This document shows, piece by piece, positions 22,251 through 34,971 of a stretch of 64,000 nt of DNA. A program made the position numbers and the translations under genes. Each line of letters begins with the position of its first letter. The stretch's first letter is position 1. Under the pieces are notes generated by a model. The model searched no databases and was not told the origin of the DNA. It saw only the letters and a list, made by a program, of their open reading frames with translations. This DNA comes from Parapristionchus giblindavisi (Eukaryota; Nematoda; Chromadorea; Rhabditida; Diplogasteridae), in NCBI GenBank assembly GCA_943737045.1, contig CALSFV010000657.1:248001-312000 (forward strand), written 5' to 3'.

Positions 22251-23618
22251 CTTAAAGGTAAACCCCGGGTTAATTTGAAACAGGGCTGGGATTGCCGTTT
22301 TTCCGATTTTCCGACCTTTTTCGTAAAATTTTGATTTTCCGATTTTCCGAAAATATTTTTTCCGAACAGCCCTGATTTGAAGCTCGCCACTTTGATTCGT
22401 TTTCCATGTCCGCAAGATATCTACAAGCCTGAAAAGCCAAAAAGAAATACATAAATTAATAGATAAATAAATAAATAAAATTATTTTCGTCCAAGTCAAT
22501 TTATTTTTTGCTTTTGTTCCGTTTTCTCTGTCATTTCCTCGTAATTCACATCCGTAATTTTACCTGTCGATACAGAAAGCCATAAAGAACGATCTTATTA
22601 TTATTTGATTTTGAGCTGCCTTTATTTCTCGTATCATCAATCCCAATCCTGCTCAATCCTCTATTAATACCATCCTTGTCTAGAGTGTAATGTCGATTGA
22701 AAAAAGTTATGGATAAAAAACAAAAGCAATGAAAGGGATTTCGAATTTAATTTTCGGACGCCCTGTGGGGCGTCCTTTCCCTTCCTTGTTAGAACCAAAA
22801 GGAGCTAATTACTTTGGAGGCAGGAATAAAACCCGAACAGTCAACAGTTTATCTTCAAAAGTCACAAAACGACAAGTATAAAAGTGTGCTATGTATCTCA
22901 CAAAACCTATTGCCGATTTCCTCAATATTCAAGTTTTTTGCTCGAGCCTGATTTTTCTTTGTTGTTTCTAGCGATCAACAAGCTGAATCAGCGTAAAATA
23001 AATAGTGTACGGTATGTGCAATACCTTTGCTGCATTTCTGCCTCCTCAGTTCAACATTCGAGGGGTCTCCACCTTTGAGTTTCTGGTATATTCCGTTTCA
23101 CGTGTATTGTGGTCCACATTTCTCTACATCATTTCCTTCCGTCATTCTTTCGTGTTACATATCCCGCTTAAAATTCTACCTAAAGGTCTTTTCTTTCTCT
23201 CTTTTTTTAAAAAAATTACATTACTTTTTGAAATAATGAAATATTTTTGAAATAATGCATGCTAAAATTTTAAAGAGTACCTAGATTGCAGATTTATTAT
23301 TAATTATATTATGCGGCAGGGAGAGTGCTTTATACAGTCAATTCAAGGCTCGTACAGGGCTTTTAAAACTCTCCACCAGGGCGGTATTTCAGTCATATTT
23401 CAGTCAATTCCAGTTAATTCCAGTTAGTTAGATCTTTGTAAAAGTCATGGAAATAGCTCTATTTTCACAATATTTACTCTTCTCGCCTCTCACTTGCATT
23501 CCGTTAGTTTTGCATCGGTCACAACATTATACGACTCAAATTGAAATATATTTTGATTGCATTCTGTCCAGAAGAATCTGAAAGTGAAGTCAAATTTGCA
23601 AAGTTTTTTCCAGGATTT

Positions 23619-23712
23619 TTTAAAGGCACACCCCGAGCTAATTTGAAACTGTCTCTCTCGCTTTCTTTGTCTACGAGAGAGCCAGAGCGGAGTGCAAAAT
23701 TAGCTCGGAATG
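23619..23712. mobile_element. TTAA-MITE copy 7
   Basis: TTAAAGGCACACCCCGAGC at the left end is the best-preserved terminus in the window; right end AATTAGCTCGGAATG. Confidence 0.75.
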
Positions 23713-24818
23713 TAGAAAAATATGTATTTCTTGCTTACTCTCCTTCTCTACGCTCTCTCCTCGCCTCCTTTCTCTCTCGGTCACTCTATTTCTCTGAGTA
23801 CTCTTACATTTTGTGCGTGTTTTGTGGGGAAGAAGACAAAGCTAAACGACCGTGAATATTCATTCCACTACTACAGGGGGTTGTGGAGGCCTCGTATTTG
23901 TACCTTCTCTTCTAGTCATATTTATTTCATACTGTTTATTGATTTTGGCCGTCATGCCCCATTTAACCTCAACTCGATGAATTCGAAACTTCTATTTCCA
24001 ATTAACTTCCATTTCTAACTGTACGAAGTTTGAGTGTAGTCGGTGTCTAGATCAGGGCCGAAACACCGATCACATTTCTTTATTCTTATAGACTATCTAA
24101 AAGAGAATTTAGCAAATTTGATCTTTCAAGATCTTTGAGAACTCTTCAATGTTAGTGAGATGAAGTCTTAGAATGCGTCCTGTTTATCTGTTTCTAACAA
24201 GTGTATGTCTAATCAAGTGAAATGAATGAAGAAGAAAAAACGGAAGAAGCGGAACTTTAATCACCCTTAACCAGGGATATCTCCGTTTCACATGCTACGA
24301 CTCTTTGAGTTCGAAACTTCGAGTTCTAATTAAGAGGAAAAAAGCGTCAGTCACTCCGGATGAGCTTTTATCGGTCAACGCTGGCTAGATTTTACTAATG
24401 CGCAGAGTTTCTCTCCTTCCAGCATTGTTCCGTTCACAAACCTCGGGGTTTTTTTTTTCACTCGGGTTTGAGCCTTTAAATATGCGTATTCTTCCGTTAC
24501 TTTGTCAAATGAGTTGTTGTAGTGGCATAAGCAAGGGACAACTAACCAATAAAACGCAGACCCTCCCAACTCCATCAATAAATCAAACCCCATATCCAAT
24601 TGGTCAGAGTGTATTCCGATTTATGATCTACTCCTATTCCTTGAAATATTGCTCTATGGAGAGATCAAAGACCAGAGACTCCTTTTTCAAGGCTATTACC
24701 TCGAAAACGCAAACAAATACATGTGGGTTTTGCCTATTTTCACACACACCTTTTCTCTCTCATAGTCAGTTAAGAATCGAAATCTATTAGAGTTTATGGA
24801 TACGAGAAAATGTTCCTT

Positions 24819-24936
24819 TAATTTCACACCCGAGCTAATTTGAAACTCTCCGCTCTAGCAACGCTCTAGCGCTTTCTTTGTCTACGAGAGAGAATGACCG
24901 GACCACAGAGTAAATTTTCCTCGGGGTGTCCCTTAA
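24819..24936. mobile_element. TTAA-MITE copy 8
   Basis: TTAA at both flanks; CACACCCGAGCTAATTTG left and CCTCGGGGTGTCCC right. Confidence 0.75.
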
Positions 24937-25135
24937 ACTGACTTTAACGTTAACCCTTTTAAGTTGGAAGTAGTTCGAACATAGCAAAATAACAAAATAT
25001 TAGAAAAGTGAAAATGTGGTGCTCCCTTCCGGTCGAAAGACGTTTGAGGCGCTTCATATGATTATTGCTATACACTATATTATTACCATATTGGCTCCCG
25101 AATTTCGGTATGGTCGAATGATTTCGAGAGATGAG

Positions 25136-25412
25136 GTGATGGAGTGAATGAGGGAGAGGGAGAAAAAGGAGAGAGGATAGGGAGAGGGAGAGGGAGAGGT
25201 AGGGGAAGAGGTAGAAGGGTGGAGAAAAAAGGAGAGGTAGAGGTAGAGGTAGAGGTAGAGGTAGAGGTAGAGGTAGAGGGAGAGGGAGAAATAGAGGTAG
25301 AGGGAGAAGGAGAGGAAAAGGAAGAGGGAAAGGTTGAGGTAGAGGAAAAGGGAGTGGTAGAGATAGAGAGGGAGAGGGAGAGGGAGAGGGAGAGGAAGAA
25401 GTAGAGGTAGAG
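25136..25412. repeat. Polypurine (GAGGTA/GAGGGA)n array
   Basis: Hexamer-based purine tract of about 270 bp mixing GTAGAG and GAGAGG units, the strand-complement type of the 17605 array. Frames on both strands are repeat artefacts. Confidence 0.9.
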
Positions 25413-26940
25413 TTCCAAATGAGATGTCGTACGAAAGTCCCTGGAGAAACATGACCATAACGGGAAGAGTATGAGTTGGAGAGACCAATATCGTTTTTTC
25501 GACGCCTTACATTTTTTCTTATTCAGCATTTGAAATTTACGATTTCACATTATTTATACTGCATATTATCAATCTAATTTTTATAACATTATTTAATTTT
25601 AACATTGTTGTACATGCAAATATATATTTTTACTTTTTAATAAATTAAATCCAATCGTAATAGATTTGTAGATTTTACATCTCACATTAATGTCCATATC
25701 TACAAATTTGACGATCTTGTCTTTTCGTTAAATTGGCTGCTTTTTGCTCGCTATCCCTCGAAGATCATTTTTTTTTCTTCACAGCCTTGCACGTATTTTT
25801 TATCTTTAGTATTTGGCCTTTGATCTTTGATCTCCTCCTCTATTCTTCTCCCACATTCAACTTCCCCCATTCTCATTTCAAAGGAAAAGCCTGACGGCCG
25901 CTAAGTGATTCCGTCCCATTTTTCTCTTTCTGCTTCTATACGTCTGTCTCTGCCTTTGTCTCTCCCTCTCCCTTTCTCTCCCTCTCCCTCTTGTCCCAGA
26001 CTCTTTTCAAAGTACTCTATATATTCGAATCCGGCGAACTCCGTCGAGGTTTCCCCCGTTGTTGCTCTTTTGACTACTCTTGCATAACGTCTTCATATTT
26101 ATCTACAGTGCATTTAACATTTAAGTGGTGTTCTAAAGTTGCGAAAAGAAAATAAAAATGTGAGAGAGCGTGTAAAACGGGGAGAAATTTCTCTAATTTT
26201 CTTTTCTTTTCGTGATTTGAACACAGCGTTCTCATTTGATTTCGATATGATATGTCCTTTATAAAGTCCTATTTCTAAAGAAGTAATAGCAACTATATGG
26301 TACAGTATGGTAAAGAATATGGTAAAGTCTAAATATCATTATTCAAAACACACGAAGTCCTGCGGTTATAAAAAGTTTGGTCTTCACCTAATTTTTTTTC
26401 TAGTTTTCAACATAATATTAAGGAAATGAGCAATAGATTTAGTGGGTAAAAATGATTTTTTACATTATTCGTTAGCTGTTATCTTTGTGCGCTAGTCTCG
26501 GCGTTGATGTATCCCGATAGAAGGATTGTCAAAACGTCCATGAAATGTTCAAGTAAGACTGACAATGAGAGAGAGAGTGAAAGAGGGGTTAGAGAAGAAG
26601 ACGTAAAAAACTTCAAACTCCCGCTTTCATTTCCATATAACGCGCAAGTGGCCCCCGTACAAAACGAGGTAAGTACATTTTCTGAGCCGATACTACGTCG
26701 AATATGATCTTCCAAGTTTTCTCCACGACTTGTCGATTTTTCAAAACCTAAAAAATCATCTGACGAATGAAATATTTCATATCATACTATTTGATATGTC
26801 AAATGAAATGAGCGATAGAAAAAAACCGACTTTCTGTAAACTTCCATCTTCAGTCGCTTTTCCGAATTAAACAATTTCCTACAATTGAAATTTCCTTGTC
26901 TTTTTTTGTTTCTATAGAATCTTCACTGTACATTTTCTGT
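25413..26940. other. No gene recognised; upstream region of the channel gene
   Basis: Contains CT-rich tract 25918-25990 and AT-rich sequence. Promoter elements of the downstream receptor gene are presumably here but nothing specific stands out. Confidence 0.35.
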
Positions 26941-26948
26941 TCCTTCAG

Positions 26949-27039
26949 ACGCACACCCCGAGCTAATTTCACTCTCCGCATTGGCAATACTCTCTCGCAG
27001 ACAAAGGAAGCGAGAGAGTGTGACCAGAGCGGATAGTTT
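26949..27039. mobile_element. TTAA-MITE copy 9, at 5' end of channel gene
   Basis: CACACCCCGAGCTAATTTC left, GAGAGAGTGTGACCAGAGC right. Its right side runs into the TTCCTTTCAG acceptor before the first codon. Confidence 0.7.
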
Positions 27040-27054
27040 ATGTTCCTTTCAGGA

Positions 27055-30000
27055 ATGTTGTACGTGCTCCTCTTCGGTCTTCTCCCACTGGAAACGCACA
27101 CCGTACAACCAAAGTTCGGCAAGCAGATCGAACTGAGTAGGAGTAAGTGTAAATTTCAAAGATCAAAGATCAACATTGCATTAATCATAACTCAAATCGT
27201 TCTAACACTACATTGCCCATGTAGAAGCTCCTAAGGCACACCCGAGCTAATTTGAAACTCATAGCTGTGACAGCGCTCTTTAGCTTTCTTTGTGAAATTA
27301 GGTCGGGGTGCGCATCAAAAAGACATTCGTTCACAAATCGTTCTAACATCATAGTCTATCAGATATATTTCTCAAAGATCAAAGATCATTCCTAAAGATC
27401 AAATATCAGGCACGACAAACTACTCGGAATGGATGCGATCACACTCGATACCATCAGTGTCCACGATGCCTGGTCAGAAAGAGTTGGAGGAGATGGAAGA
27501 GATTGCCAAGGAAGAAAAGAGGAGGAAAGCATCCAATGAGGTTAGATTATTTAACATTTATTTATATAATTTTGACTGATTAGTTATACATTATTTGAAA
27601 ATAATCGAATGTGCTCCGAGTTGTAGTTCAAAGTGACGCAGACTGTTACCAAAATTATCCCGTTGTGACAAAGTGCCTCATGGCCAGGAAGCGTGACAAT
27701 TCCTCTAATCGCTTAACTAACGCAGTTCACAGCCCAAACTAATCATGAGACCATGATTCACTATACTCGGATATCCCGCCAGATTATAAATAATGCACAC
27801 CACGAGCGAATTTAGCTATCTGCTCTGGCAACGCTCACTCGTAGTCAGCTAAAGTGAGAGATCATTTCCGGAGCGGAGATTTTCAAATCAACACGGGGTG
27901 TGCTTTCAAGCCTTTTTCTCAAATTTAAGTCATTTCCGGGATCTTATTGCACGTTGGTTATCTCCTTGGAAAGTCAGACTTGTTATCCTCGTAGCCTCCA
28001 AAGCTACAAGCTAAACATGTTAGATGACGCCGTGAGCCGGCCATTTTGTTTATCCATAATAGTATTATGGTGTATGCACCGTCCCTTGGGAGAAGGGGGC
28101 CTTAAAGGGGCGAGAGCATGGGTATGAAAGGAAGACAAATGAAAAAGAGCAGCAACAACTATGGAATAAGCGTATGTAGCGTACTTTTTGTGTTTAAAAT
28201 ACTGGGATAAATAATTAGAAATTCTGCGGAATATTTTCGTCTATCGGATCCTTTAAGAGCATCATAGATCAACAGTGTAGTGTATGAAATGAGAAGATGT
28301 GGTGTACAAAACTCTCAAAATTAAGAGAAAAGAAACATCGAAAAATGTAAATGTGTAAATGTGTCAATGTAAAGCAAAAATAGTATGGAAAGCAGTCCAC
28401 AGAAGATCTCTTTCAAAACTACAACTTTCCAAGATCAAACAACTTTTCAACTTTCAACATTTCAAGGCACGCAACGAGCTGCGTTATTAGCTGATTTGAA
28501 AGATTTTTCTGATTTGAAAGTGCTTTTGCATAATTCTTTCGCTATATTATTTTAAAGGTGCAAGGCAATACTACTCTCTGCTCTGACACATTCCCTCGTA
28601 TGCAACGAAAGCGAGAGAGTGTGGCCGGAGCGGAGATTCTCAAATGAGCACGGGGTGTGCCTGTAACAGTTATGAATGTGAATAAATCAATCAATCAATA
28701 TCTTGCAGTCTGCCCGAAGTCGATCATCTCGGGAAGAATACGGTCATGAGGAGTATTCAGTGAATATGCAGAGACGATTGATCGATGATCTATTCGATCC
28801 TGAATTCTACGAAAGAAACGTCCATCCTGTTGTCAGCTTGATTTTTTTTTCTTTATTTTTCATTATTTATTTGTTTAAAGGTGGTGTCCCACGAATATTT
28901 TCGTGAACAAACTGTGAAGACAGAAAGGTAGCAAAAGTTATTCTACGTACAGTACACTATTTATTTTGTGCTGATTTAGTCTATTGATCGCTAGAAACAT
29001 TAATAAACTATCAGGCCCGGTTCAGGGAAAGGCGCGCTTTTTGAACATTGAGGAAATTCGGCAATAGGTTTCCAACTTGCGTCAAACGGGTAACGAGTCT
29101 GAACGTTTACCCAAAAGAAGTTACATTAAAGGACTGTAGCTCATTCGAGATACGATCAGTGATTGGTAGGAAAATGTACATAAAATTAAACTTGCGAAGT
29201 TCACAACATATTGATTTACATGATTAAATTTTCAGAAAGATCACAGACACGCGGTACGTATCAACGTCAGCATGTCGCTGTATCAGATACTTGAAGTGGT
29301 ATGGTGGTCGATTTAATGATTTTCCAATCAATAACCTTAATAAGCCAATCGATAATAAGAAGATCCGTTCAGGACGAGCACTCACAGAGTATTTGCGTGA
29401 ACGTTTGGATGGTGCAGGTTAGATCTTAAAGGCACAATATTGATACTCTCCGCTCAGGCAACGCTCTCTAGCTTTACCTACGAGAGAATACTGCCAGATC
29501 GGAGAGTTTCAATTTAGCTCGGGTCGTGCCTTTAAAAACAAAATAAAATAAATTTAATAGTAAACCAGTATAAATGAATTCATTAATAAAGTCAGATAAA
29601 TGGTCTTTTCGCAATGCTTAGTAAGCATTGCTATGCTTAGTAAGCATTGCTTGTAAGCACGAGTAAGCATTGCTTACTCGTTAACAGAGAAAGGGCGTTT
29701 ATGCGGTATTCAAATGTCGCAATAAGTGAATCTTATTTGTTTATTTTATTTCTAAAGTATCTCTTCGAGTTTATCTTCTTTTCCTCAATATATAAAAGGC
29801 GATAAATATATTATTAATAAGGAGACGCGGACGAGAGAGTTTGCGAAACGGTGATAGTTTCCTCTCCCTTTCTTTTCTTTTCGTGACATTAGCGTGTTAG
29901 GATAAGTTTCATTGTCAGCTTAAAGTCAAGAGTCGTTTTAAACTATGATAAGACAATGGTCCATATTTCATGTTATGAATCTCTATCTTTCCACCTTTTT

Positions 30001-33000
30001 ACAGTCTTATTACGAAAAATTTGACGGTCCACCTTATTCTGAGCTGATTTTTTCTTCAGATGTCTTTTTGTCAAGTTTTGGGATACGGCCACTTATGAAA
30101 TATAGTATAGAATTCTAAATAACACATGTTCCGTTGAGGGCTAAGGGCAACCTAAGCAAGTTTTATATATCAGGATTGGTACGATGAATTTCTCGACTGG
30201 AATCCGGAAAAGTACGGTATGTTGAACAAAACGATCGTTCCACACGAGCAACTATGGATCCCCGACACCTACCTCTACAATAGGTACGGTATTTATTGAT
30301 CGATATCAGAATTTAATCAGGATAAATGATTGATTATCCGTTCAATAATATCTCTGACCACAGTAATCTGTCTTATTCGCAGTGAGACCCTCGAGCAGAA
30401 GAAGACGGAGAGTCTGATGAATGCGATCGTTACCACGGGACATTGGGCCAATGATTCGCGAGGTTTGAGTGAATATTGATTTTATGATTTTTGTTTTGTT
30501 TCACGATGTTCTGGCACACATTGTTGAAAGCAAACGTTTGCAACCAAGAGAGAAATTAGTTCATTAATCCGATTTTTTCTTATTTATTTATTTATTTATA
30601 TTTACTTAATTATTTATAATTTAATCAGGAGCTCGTGTACAACTCCTCTTCCCCGCCATCTACCGTCTGAGTTGCAAGATGAACGTCCGATTCTTCCCCT
30701 ATGATCAACAGGTTTTCGATTAATCTATCGATTGATTTTTTTATTACTTTATCGATTGATTTTCGGTAATTTATCAACAAATGTCTAATAGTATTGGATT
30801 TTTTCGATCCATCGATTAGTTTTGTAGCGATCGTATACTATTGAATACCGTAGCACTATTGATTATCGATTGATTTACAGACGTGTACGTTCGTAATTTC
30901 GTCGTGGACACATGACATCAGCTCGATTGATTACTGGCCCAAGAGTGAGACGGTATGTAAACGGATACGCTAGGCTACCAATAGTTATATAGTAATAATA
31001 ATACATATATTCTATCTGGCCTTAGGGTGTTGTTTCAAAAGATATAAGAAAAAATCAAGTGGTCAAAAAAATTGCCACGATTTTGTGAACGCAGAATATG
31101 CGCATTACTGATGAATTACTAATCGTTTCGTTAAAGAGACACTCCAAGCTAATTTGAAACTCTCCGCTCTGGCTACGCTTTCTAGCTTTCTTTGCTTACT
31201 ATAGGTATTGCCAAATTGAAGAATAAAATTAGCTTGGGTGCGCCTTGAAATAAGATTATGAATAGGCAGTGCTTACGGTGACAAGAATGTGCGGTTCTTC
31301 AGTCAAATAAAATTTCGTACAATAAAACAATATATTTTGCACAGCGTTTCTCTAATACAGGGATAGGCCGGATTGATAACATGGCAAAATGCCGCAACAA
31401 ATACGATATGACAGCACCATAGTGTAATCTCATCGTCTGCACTCTCTCACTTTTGCGTGCTCTCTCTCTCTTTCGCTCTACCTTTTTCTCTGTTACACCA
31501 TGACAAGTTGACAACTCTAGAAACAATGTATTTTGATCACATCCCGTTATGAAAACCACTTCAGGTGAATCTCGCAAACAAAGTGAACAACGACGAATGG
31601 GAGGTGATATCTTTCGTGTTCGAGCGGGAAGAGGTCAGAGATCAAAGATTAAAGATCAAAGATCAAAGTGCAAAGATCAATAATTTCAGTTATATTACAA
31701 GTGTTGCAAGGTGCCATGGGCGATGCTCAAGGCGCATCTGCTGATCAAGCGCAAACCACTCTATTATATCGTTAATCTGGTATGAGAGATCAAAGATCAA
31801 AAGTTCAAAGATCAGAAGTTTAAAGATCAATTTTGAGGTGATTCCGACATCGATCATTACAATCGTCGCAGTCACCGGATTCTTCACACCAACATCATCG
31901 TCGTCTGAGCGTGACGAAAAATTGTGAGTGTGATCAAACTACAAAGATCCAAGATCAAACTACAAAGATCAAAGTGTACATCGCAGATATCTCGGCATAA
32001 ACACTCTGCTGACAATGTCGATCATGATGCTCATGGTGTGCAATCAGATGCCGTCAACGTCCACCTATGTCCCACTCATGAGTGAGTTCAGAAGACAAAA
32101 GATCAAAGACCAAAGATCAAAGATCAAAGATCAAAGTCCAAACACAATCAGGTTGGTACTACATCGGCATAATCTTCGTCATAGTAACGGGCACGCTGTT
32201 GGCGACGCTCGTTTTGGGTTCGTGTTTGTATTAATCGATATTTAAGAGAAATAATTAATGGCACACTCGTGATTATTTTACTCTCCACTCTGGCAGTGCT
32301 CTCTCACTTTCTTTTTGAACGAGAGTGGAGAGTGAAATGCAAAGTGCCATTGATCAAGCAACTTATCATGATCCCTTCCCATTTCTGAAAAAAAATGAAC
32401 GAGTATTATTGTGAGTTTTTTTCAATCAAACTTAGCTTCATGTATTATTCTTGAGACTTGCTTGGAGACAAGCAAAGCTACCGTAATCTCTTCATATTCG
32501 AATCCGCTCTGATCTGTTTCGTTCAGCGATCCACGGACAGAAGCACTACCAGCGACCATTGTCAAAGGGCGTCCGAGGTTTGGTGCACAACTGGTTCGTC
32601 AACACCTGCATACTCGAGGTACTGTAACGCACCTAATCGATCACAACTAACTTTTTCATGGTTTAAAATGAAAAGATATTATTATTATTATTTATCATAT
32701 GCTCACGCATGAACGATACAGTAGTAAAATTTGTGGAAATCATGTCACGCAATCTCCAGCAGAATGATGTCTTTTTTCAACACTCAATTATTTATTCCGC
32801 CAAAGACGAAATACGTTCAAGAAAAGTACGGTAATGTATAAAAAATCAATATCAGGTGCCTTCGTCGTTGATCGATCTGTGGACCGAGTACGGTATCGTC
32901 GACATCAGTCGATCGAGTACGGCCAATATCGATCCACTCTTCGCTGATAGTATCGATCCATCCACAGTATGCATTCAGTTACAGTATTATCTATTACAGC

Positions 33001-34971
33001 ATTATCGATTATCTGCGTCCGCACAAAATACAAAATTTTATCGAAACATGTATAGTAGCAGTGATAGCGCTATTCCATGGTCCAAAAAATTTCAAGAAAA
33101 CTTACCTAAATTGTAGTAAAAAAATTAAATTTTTCGACAATGATCCATTTGCGTTATCTATACTTTTTTCATTTTAACATTGCGTGATTGTCCAAATTGT
33201 GGTCACTGAGACGAACATCCATTCCGGAGCGGTAAAACAGAGAAAAGCGTCTCACACATGTATCATTCACAGTAACCTAACCGTGTTACAGTACCCTATA
33301 ATCATTTGTTTCTGCAGCAAATGCCTCCGGACCCGTCCAACTTCTTCCGTGCAATATCGAGCGAAGTCGACGATTCGTCGGTGTACTCGTACGAGCGACG
33401 TTTAGCATCCATCACCAGGCAGTACACGCAGCATCTCAGAGTGAAGGTATACGGTAGATACACCACCTCAGAACACCGGACCAGTCCAAACGTATAGTAT
33501 AAAAGTCCCTTTCCTTCCTGTTTATTTTATTTTTTTGTTCCATTTTGGAGTTGTCCGGTGTTCTGAAGTAGTACCGTAGATTGCGCGTTGACCATATGGT
33601 AGTCCATTAATCGATATTCTTTCCAGCAAAACGAACGCAAATTTAATCGACCGAACGCGAAAAATGCTCGAGAGGTCAAACGTCAGAAACTTTTGCGAAG
33701 GTTTGCATTTCATTTCCATCAGTGAAACTTACTGTAGATTGCTGTAGATTACTGTAGATGACCTTGGCTTCTGTAGTTTACTGGCTATTATTGCAACTTA
33801 CAGCCGTTAACAGATCATTGCCAACTACCGTAGGCTATCCTAGATTGCTGTAGATAGATTTCTCCTTATGTCTAATCTAATCTATCGTAAATAATCAATC
33901 AATAATCTTCTGTACTCAATAAATCAATCAATAATCGATCGTAAGGGACTCAACGGCGGAATCGTTAGCGTCCCTGCTCCCACCGACAACGCTAAAGAAG
34001 CTGTGAGAAACCAAACACACACACACACACCCGCTTTTAACTTTTTAAAACGACACCCCAAGCTAATTTGAAAATCTCCGCTCTGACCACACTCTCTCGC
34101 ATACTCTGTCTACGAGAGAGCATTACCAATGCGGAGAGTGAAATTAGCTAGGGGTGTGCCTTTAATCACAGCGTTTCTTCTTCTTCTTTATCTTTCATTC
34201 ATAGTCGACGCTAACAGTTTTTCGTAACTTTCCTAACCCAATTCGAATCTTGGCATACTGCCAACATTCGCCACCCGCTCCAGCATGGATATTTTGTTTT
34301 CAGTAGCCTATCCATGAAACACCGGAAACCGTGTTGATAAACGTTACGTCACTAACGCCGTTTCACAAACGCCTCCGGCTATGATCGTGACGTCATGTGT
34401 GTCAAACACACGGTTTTCGATATCTCATGGGGCAGTGAATACAAGGTAGTGAAGTCGTCCGTCAACGGTCTTTTCAACACATAGATATCTCACAGCGTTC
34501 CTCCAAAACAGTGAGTGTTCATTGAAAACTTGGCAAAAATCCAAAAAAAATTACGGTATGGTACACCATTGTGTACTTTAGCCGCGCTCTCTCATTTTTA
34601 CGGACTCTTTTTGTCATCCCTACCTATTTTCATTCCATCGGTACCGCTCTCGAAAAGCTAACTGTATCTGTATTAACATCAAAGACAACGTGCGAATCCC
34701 AGAGACCGTTGGCGCAGGCTCCGCCCATTTCAATTTGATTTTACGCCTAAGTTTCATTTTTTTCCATTTTTCTTCCAGTGGTCGACCTTCCGACTGTGCA
34801 GTCGGGGATAAGTTCCAAGCGTTGATCTTTGATCTTTGCAGGTGCGCCCTGGAGTGGGAGTACCTGGCGAACGTGCTCGACCGGATACTGCTGACCGTGT
34901 TCAGCACCATAACCATGATCTTCTTCTGTATTCTAGTATTCTTCAATCGTATCCATCACTGGTTCGAGTGA
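27055..34971 (+). CDS. Nicotinic-type (alpha) cys-loop ligand-gated cation channel subunit
   Basis: Twenty exons, 596 aa: 27053-27142, 27410-27540, 28709-28828, 29236-29298, 29373-29417, 30174-30283, 30383-30462, 30629-30711, 30881-30952, 31565-31633, 31690-31779, 31838-31923, 31987-32081, 32152-32217, 32527-32618, 32856-32966, 33318-33446, 33627-33700, 33946-34002, 34842-34971. All phases close. ATG 27055 is three bases after acceptor CTTTCAG, a likely trans-splice site; a signal peptide follows (MLYVLLFGLLPL). Residues about 30-95 are a charged extension with EEMEEIAKEEKRRK. The ligand-binding domain has the cys-loop C228-13 residues-C242 (MNVRFFPYDQQ) and vicinal cysteines YYKCC at 292-293, the alpha-subunit mark. 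M1-M3 follow (IPTSIITIVAVTGF; DEKLYLGINTLLTMS), with Glu before M2 and no PAR motif, predicting cation selectivity. Long M3-M4 loop, M4 near the end. Subtype not assigned. Confidence 0.92.
27231..27320. mobile_element. TTAA-MITE copy 10
   Basis: AAGGCACACCCGAGCTAATT left, AAATTAGGTCGGGGTGCGC right, in intron 1 of the channel gene. Confidence 0.72.
27793..27906. mobile_element. TTAA-MITE copy 11
   Basis: CACACCACGAGCGAATT left and AACACGGGGTGTGCT right, in intron 2 of the channel gene. Confidence 0.7.
28555..28664. mobile_element. TTAA-MITE copy 12
   Basis: TTTTAAAGGTGCAAGG left, GAGCACGGGGTGTGCC right; same intron as copy 11. Confidence 0.7.
29425..29535. mobile_element. TTAA-MITE copy 13
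   Basis: TTAAAGGCAC left and GTGCCTTTAA right, beginning only 8 bp after the donor of channel exon 29373-29417. Confidence 0.78.
31131..31249. mobile_element. TTAA-MITE copy 14
   Basis: TTAAAGAGACACTCCAAGC left, AGCTTGGGTGCGCC right, in the intron after exon 30881-30952. Confidence 0.7.
32252..32352. mobile_element. TTAA-MITE copy 15
   Basis: GGCACACTCG left with CTCTCCACTCTGGCAGTGC, complementary GAGTGGAGAGTGAAATGC on the right; intron after exon 32152-32217. Confidence 0.65.
34045..34165. mobile_element. TTAA-MITE copy 16
   Basis: TTAA at both flanks, CACCCCAAGCTAATTTG and AAATTAGCTAGGGGTGTGCC; last intron of the channel gene. Confidence 0.78.
34300..34432. mobile_element. TGACGTCA-bearing palindromic element
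   Basis: Inverted flanks ATGAAACACCGGAAACCGTG and CACACGGTTTTCGATATCTC with GTTACGTCAC and GTGACGTCAT inside. Related to 45717-45832. In the last intron of the channel gene. Confidence 0.55.

Larger units (their letters stand above)
22251..25130. other. No gene recognised apart from MITEs
   Basis: 2.9 kb with short ORFs only. Contains TTAA-MITE copies 7 and 8 and a GC-rich hairpin GGACGCCCTGTGGGGCGTCC near 22754. No exon pair could be linked by splice sites and phase. Confidence 0.4.

Noticed and set aside
22754..22775. Rho-independent-terminator-like GC hairpin followed by T-rich sequence
   Set aside because: The genome is clearly eukaryotic, so a bacterial terminator has no meaning here; an isolated hairpin.
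24375..24599. 74-aa minus-strand ORF
   Set aside because: No splice-linked neighbours, no recognised motif, and it falls in a gene desert beside repeats.
25075..25529. Long Ser/Leu-rich and Glu/Val-rich ORFs at the purine array
   Set aside because: Low-complexity translation of the repeat in every frame, without start context or splice partners.
31636..32150. CRISPR-like spaced repeats
   Set aside because: GATCAAA heptamers are directly tandem, lie within introns of a eukaryotic gene and have no spacers.
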